Shown here one piece after another: positions 13,214 through 15,704 of a stretch of 15,704 bases of DNA. Both the position numbers and the translations under genes were made by a program. The notes beneath the pieces are model-generated. The model made no database searches and was not told the origin of the DNA. It saw only the letters and a program-made list of their open reading frames with translations. Numbering within the stretch: the stretch's first letter is position 1; every line of letters begins with the position of its first letter. Origin of the DNA: an uncultured Desulfovibrio sp. (GTDB lineage: Bacteria > Desulfobacterota > Desulfovibrionia > Desulfovibrionales > Desulfovibrionaceae). Where the stretch lies: NCBI GenBank assembly GCA_946490455.1, contig CAMLXE010000011.1, forward strand, positions 1 through 15,704, in the 5' to 3' direction.

Positions 13214-15310
13214 TTAAAGCTTTACCCGGCTTACAGGCTGAACCGAAATTTCCGGAGTCAGTTCCTGATAGGACACGACAGGCAGCTCATAGTGCTCACT
13301 TTCGATAAGTCGCCGGACATAGCGGCGGATATCCATGGAAGCCAGAAGAATGGGACGTTGCGTTTTCAGCTTGTATTTTCCGGCTGCGGCATCCACAGCC
13401 TTGAGGAAACGCTGGGTTACGTCCGGATCAAGGGCCAGAAAGGCTCCGGCAGAGGTCTGGCGAATGGCCTTGCGGATCGTTTCTTCCACGTTCGGATCCA
13501 TAAGAATGGCGGGGAGCATGTTCTGTCCCTTGGAATACATGTAGCTGATCTGACGTTTCAGGGAACTGCGCACATACTCGGTGAGCATGACCGTATCCTT
13601 TTCCTTCGGACTCCATTCGATAAGCGCTTCGAGAATGCTGCGCAGATCCCGAATGGAAATCTGTTCCTGAACAAGACGCTGGAAGATTTCTGCAATGCGC
13701 TGAACGGGAAGAAGACGCGTTGCTTCCCGCACAAGATCGGGTGCCCGTTCTTCCATTTTGTCGAGCAGGTATTTGGTCTCCTGCATTCCGAGGAAGGAAG
13801 AGGCGTGTCTGGCCAGAACGAGCGACAGATGGTAGGCGAGAATGCGGGCGTGCGTCATGCAGGTAATGCCCGCCTTTTCCAGCAGCGGGCCGCGTTCTTC
13901 GGCAACCCAGAGAGGGTCCACTCCGGGCAGGAAGCGTTCTCCCTCTTCGTAGTCGATACCGAGCAGAGCCAGATTTTCCTTGGTATCACGAACCAGCAGG
14001 CAACCCTTTTTAAGGGTACCTCGTGACATTGGAATTTCGTTGATGTTGAGAAGGTAGGAAAATCCGGACAGACCTGGATTGGGACGGATATTGATGCCGG
14101 GGAACGGAACACCCAGATCAAAATAGAGCGCCCGGCGCAGGGCCGACATCTCATCATTCAGGGAATCATAGTCGAGACTTGCAACCAGCTCTTCTGAAAT
14201 GTCAAGAATAATTGGCACAGTAGGCGCAAATTCGTCTCTGGGGCCGGAACTGGCTCCAGGTCTGGGCCTGGTCTTGACGGATGGCGCAAGCGATTTCTGA
14301 AATTCAGCCTTCGAGTCCCGAGTCTGAGGCATGGCCGCAATGCGTTGCAGCACATAGCCAAATCCTCCAAGGGCCGCGGAGAGAGTGAAAAGCTGTGGCT
14401 TGGGGAAACCGGGGATGAGAGCGAAGAGGAAAACCAGTCCACCAGCCATGAGCAGCGCCTTGGGCTGGGCAAAAATCTGACCGCCAATCTGTGCCCCGAC
14501 ATTTTCTTCCGAGTCCCCTGTGCGGGTGATCAGAATACCTGCGGAAATGGAAACGAGCAGCGAGGGGATCTGAGAAACCAGTCCATCGCCAATGGTCAGA
14601 ATACCGTAGGTATGCAGCGCTTCTCCAGCCGTCATGCCGTGCTGGGTAATGCCAATGATGGTACCGCCAACAATATTGACAACTGCGACAATCATGCCGG
14701 CAATACTGTCGCCCTTGACGAACTTCATGGCACCATCCATGGCGCCGTACATCTGCGATTCCTGACTGACGCGGTTACGACGACGCTGCGCCTCTTCCAT
14801 GTCGATGACGCCAGCGCGCATGTCCGCATCAATGGACATCTGTTTGCCGGGCATGGCGTCGAGAGTGAAACGTGCTCCCACTTCGGCAACACGTTCGGCA
14901 CCCTTGGCGATGACGATGAACTGCACGATGGTCAGGATAAGAAAGACCACGGCACCGACCACAAAATTCCCTCCAAGTGCAAACTCACCGAATGTATAGA
15001 TGATTTCACCGGCGTCAGCCTGAAGGAGAATGAGTCGGGTCGTGGTGATATTCAGACCGACCCTGAAGAGGGTCGTAAACAGAAGCATGGTGGGAAAGAC
15101 GGAAAAGTCAAGTGCCGTTTTGACGTACATGGACATCATGAGCATGATGAACGACAGGGCCATGTTCGTTCCAATGAAGGTGTCCACCAGTGCCGTGGGC
15201 AGTGGCAGAATCATGAGGCCAATGACAACGATGAGCAGCAGGACGAGGGCAATATCGTTGTGCCGCGTGATCAGGCCTACTGTAGTGCGGGCTTTGGCGA
15301 AGGCGCTCAT
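13214..15310 (-). CDS. sctV: Type III secretion export gate protein SctV (LcrD/InvA family)
   Basis: A 698-residue protein, normal for the FHIPEP family. The N-terminal half (to about residue 335) contains about eight membrane helices and the conserved loop ARFTLDAMPGKQMSIDADMR (about 146-165). The C-terminal half is cytoplasmic, after a linker (about 335-370) rich in Pro, Arg and Ser, and forms the nonameric ring that docks chaperone-effector complexes. No break is seen. The ATG at 15310 overlaps the stop of the preceding small TPR gene by 4 bases, and only a distant GGGG precedes it, so translation is probably coupled. The flagellar relative is FlhA. The YscY-like gene directly upstream mirrors the yscY-lcrD order in Yersinia and supports the T3SS assignment. 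Confidence 0.96.
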   Translation of the reverse strand: MSAFAKARTTVGLITRHNDIALVLLLIVVIGLMILPLPTALVDTFIGTNMALSFIMLMMSMYVKTALDFSVFPTMLLFTTLFRVGLNITTTRLILLQADAGEIIYTFGEFALGGNFVVGAVVFLILTIVQFIVIAKGAERVAEVGARFTLDAMPGKQMSIDADMRAGVIDMEEAQRRRNRVSQESQMYGAMDGAMKFVKGDSIAGMIVAVVNIVGGTIIGITQHGMTAGEALHTYGILTIGDGLVSQIPSLLVSISAGILITRTGDSEENVGAQIGGQIFAQPKALLMAGGLVFLFALIPGFPKPQLFTLSAALGGFGYVLQRIAAMPQTRDSKAEFQKSLAPSVKTRPRPGASSGPRDEFAPTVPIILDISEELVASLDYDSLNDEMSALRRALYFDLGVPFPGINIRPNPGLSGFSYLLNINEIPMSRGTLKKGCLLVRDTKENLALLGIDYEEGERFLPGVDPLWVAEERGPLLEKAGITCMTHARILAYHLSLVLARHASSFLGMQETKYLLDKMEERAPDLVREATRLLPVQRIAEIFQRLVQEQISIRDLRSILEALIEWSPKEKDTVMLTEYVRSSLKRQISYMYSKGQNMLPAILMDPNVEETIRKAIRQTSAGAFLALDPDVTQRFLKAVDAAAGKYKLKTQRPILLASMDIRRYVRRLIESEHYELPVVSYQELTPEISVQPVSRVKL

Positions 15311-15684
15311 GAGTCTGTTTCCCCTTCTGAGGTTCCTGGGGTTCCGGAAAGAACCATGTAGGACTGTACCGCATCGCGGGCTTCGTCTTTGCGGTCAAGC
15401 AGCCACAGGGCACGGGCACGCAAAAGATGAAGTGCCGCATCTCGTGAGGAAAGTATCGCTCCATCCATGGCAGCGTGCAGGTGACGAAGGGCAATTTCTC
15501 CTTTCCCGTCTTCAATGGCCACTGCGGCAAGGAGGGCATGAGCCTGACGGGACAGACGGTCAGCCTGTTCGGATGAGGCGGCAAGGAGAAGTGAAAAAAT
15601 CCGTTTTGCGGCGTCATTACGCCCCATGCGGAAATACAGATAGCCGAGTACGGCCAGGGTCATGCGCTGTTCCTGGGTAAGCAC
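15307..15684 (-). CDS. Small TPR protein upstream of sctV, probable T3SS chaperone (YscY-like)
   Basis: A 125-residue, alanine- and leucine-rich all-helical protein with TPR-like repeats (LGYLYFRMGRNDAAKRIFSL, then HLLRARALWLLDRKDEARDAV), no signal peptide and no membrane helix. Its size, fold and location directly before sctV, with an ATGA overlap, match YscY, a TPR chaperone of the Yersinia secretion protein YscX. The match is by architecture and position, not recognised sequence. The start is taken as GTG at 15684, behind GGGGG at fair spacing, but the frame stays open to the window edge, so the true start could lie further right. A TAA in another frame at 15692-15690 may be the end of the preceding gene. 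Confidence 0.75.
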   Translation of the reverse strand: MLTQEQRMTLAVLGYLYFRMGRNDAAKRIFSLLLAASSEQADRLSRQAHALLAAVAIEDGKGEIALRHLHAAMDGAILSSRDAALHLLRARALWLLDRKDEARDAVQSYMVLSGTPGTSEGETDS

Positions 15685-15704
15685 GTTGTTTAGCCCCCGA
15701 TCAT

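Noticed and set aside
14345..15361. Plus-strand frame of 338 codons
   Set aside because: Antisense to sctV and composed of low-complexity His/Asp/Glu/Asn-rich sequence.
1..15704. CRISPR arrays, insertion sequences, tRNA or rRNA genes, integrase
   Set aside because: I looked for spaced direct repeats, transposase motifs and tRNA-like cloverleaf sequences on both strands and saw none that could be supported.

Overview
The window (about 15.7 kb, G+C near 50% by eye) looks like chromosomal DNA of an anaerobic member of the Desulfovibrionales/Desulfovibrionaceae. This rests on the porin type at the left edge, which resembles the outer-membrane homotrimeric porins of that group, and on the pairing of a FeoAB iron-uptake block with a non-flagellar type III secretion system (T3SS), as found in host-associated relatives. 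Genus and species cannot be read from the sequence alone.

Left half (1-7523), an iron block read leftward on the minus strand: feoA and feoB (ferrous iron import), an 82-residue protein with a glycine-rich membrane segment, a P1B-type ATPase with YSC in place of the usual CPC metal motif, a small membrane protein sharing a degenerate HMA-like domain with the ATPase, a 97-residue two-helix membrane protein, and an outer-membrane porin running off the edge. Several of these genes overlap or nearly touch. Fur-box-like palindromes lie before feoA, further up in the feo leader, and between feoB and the 82-residue gene. The ATPase, the HMA-like protein and the small membrane protein together resemble the ferrosome (fez) loci of Desulfovibrio magneticus and Clostridioides difficile, in which a P1B-6 ATPase (FezB) drives formation of iron-storing organelles. 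Iron imported by FeoB could therefore be passed to an intracellular iron compartment.

Divergent region (7214-7681): AT-rich, 468 bases without a convincing gene, but full of signals. On the minus strand there is a sigma70-like promoter overlapping a Fur-like box, then about 225 bases with inverted repeats, then a strong intrinsic terminator 50 bases before feoA. This is either a Fur-controlled small RNA or an attenuated feo leader. On the plus strand, a further Fur-like palindrome precedes a lone 430-residue gene (coiled coil, seven-cysteine cluster, DUF2325 domain) that may belong to the same iron response.

Right half (9272-15704), a T3SS block on the minus strand: a small YscY-like TPR protein, sctV, sctS, sctT and sctU (the export apparatus), then an AAA+ Fis-type regulator whose sigma54-contact loop reads GVATGV instead of GAFTGA, and a 60-residue two-helix membrane protein. 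sctR is not in its usual place before sctS. The transcription order suggests the rest of the T3SS locus lies beyond the right edge.
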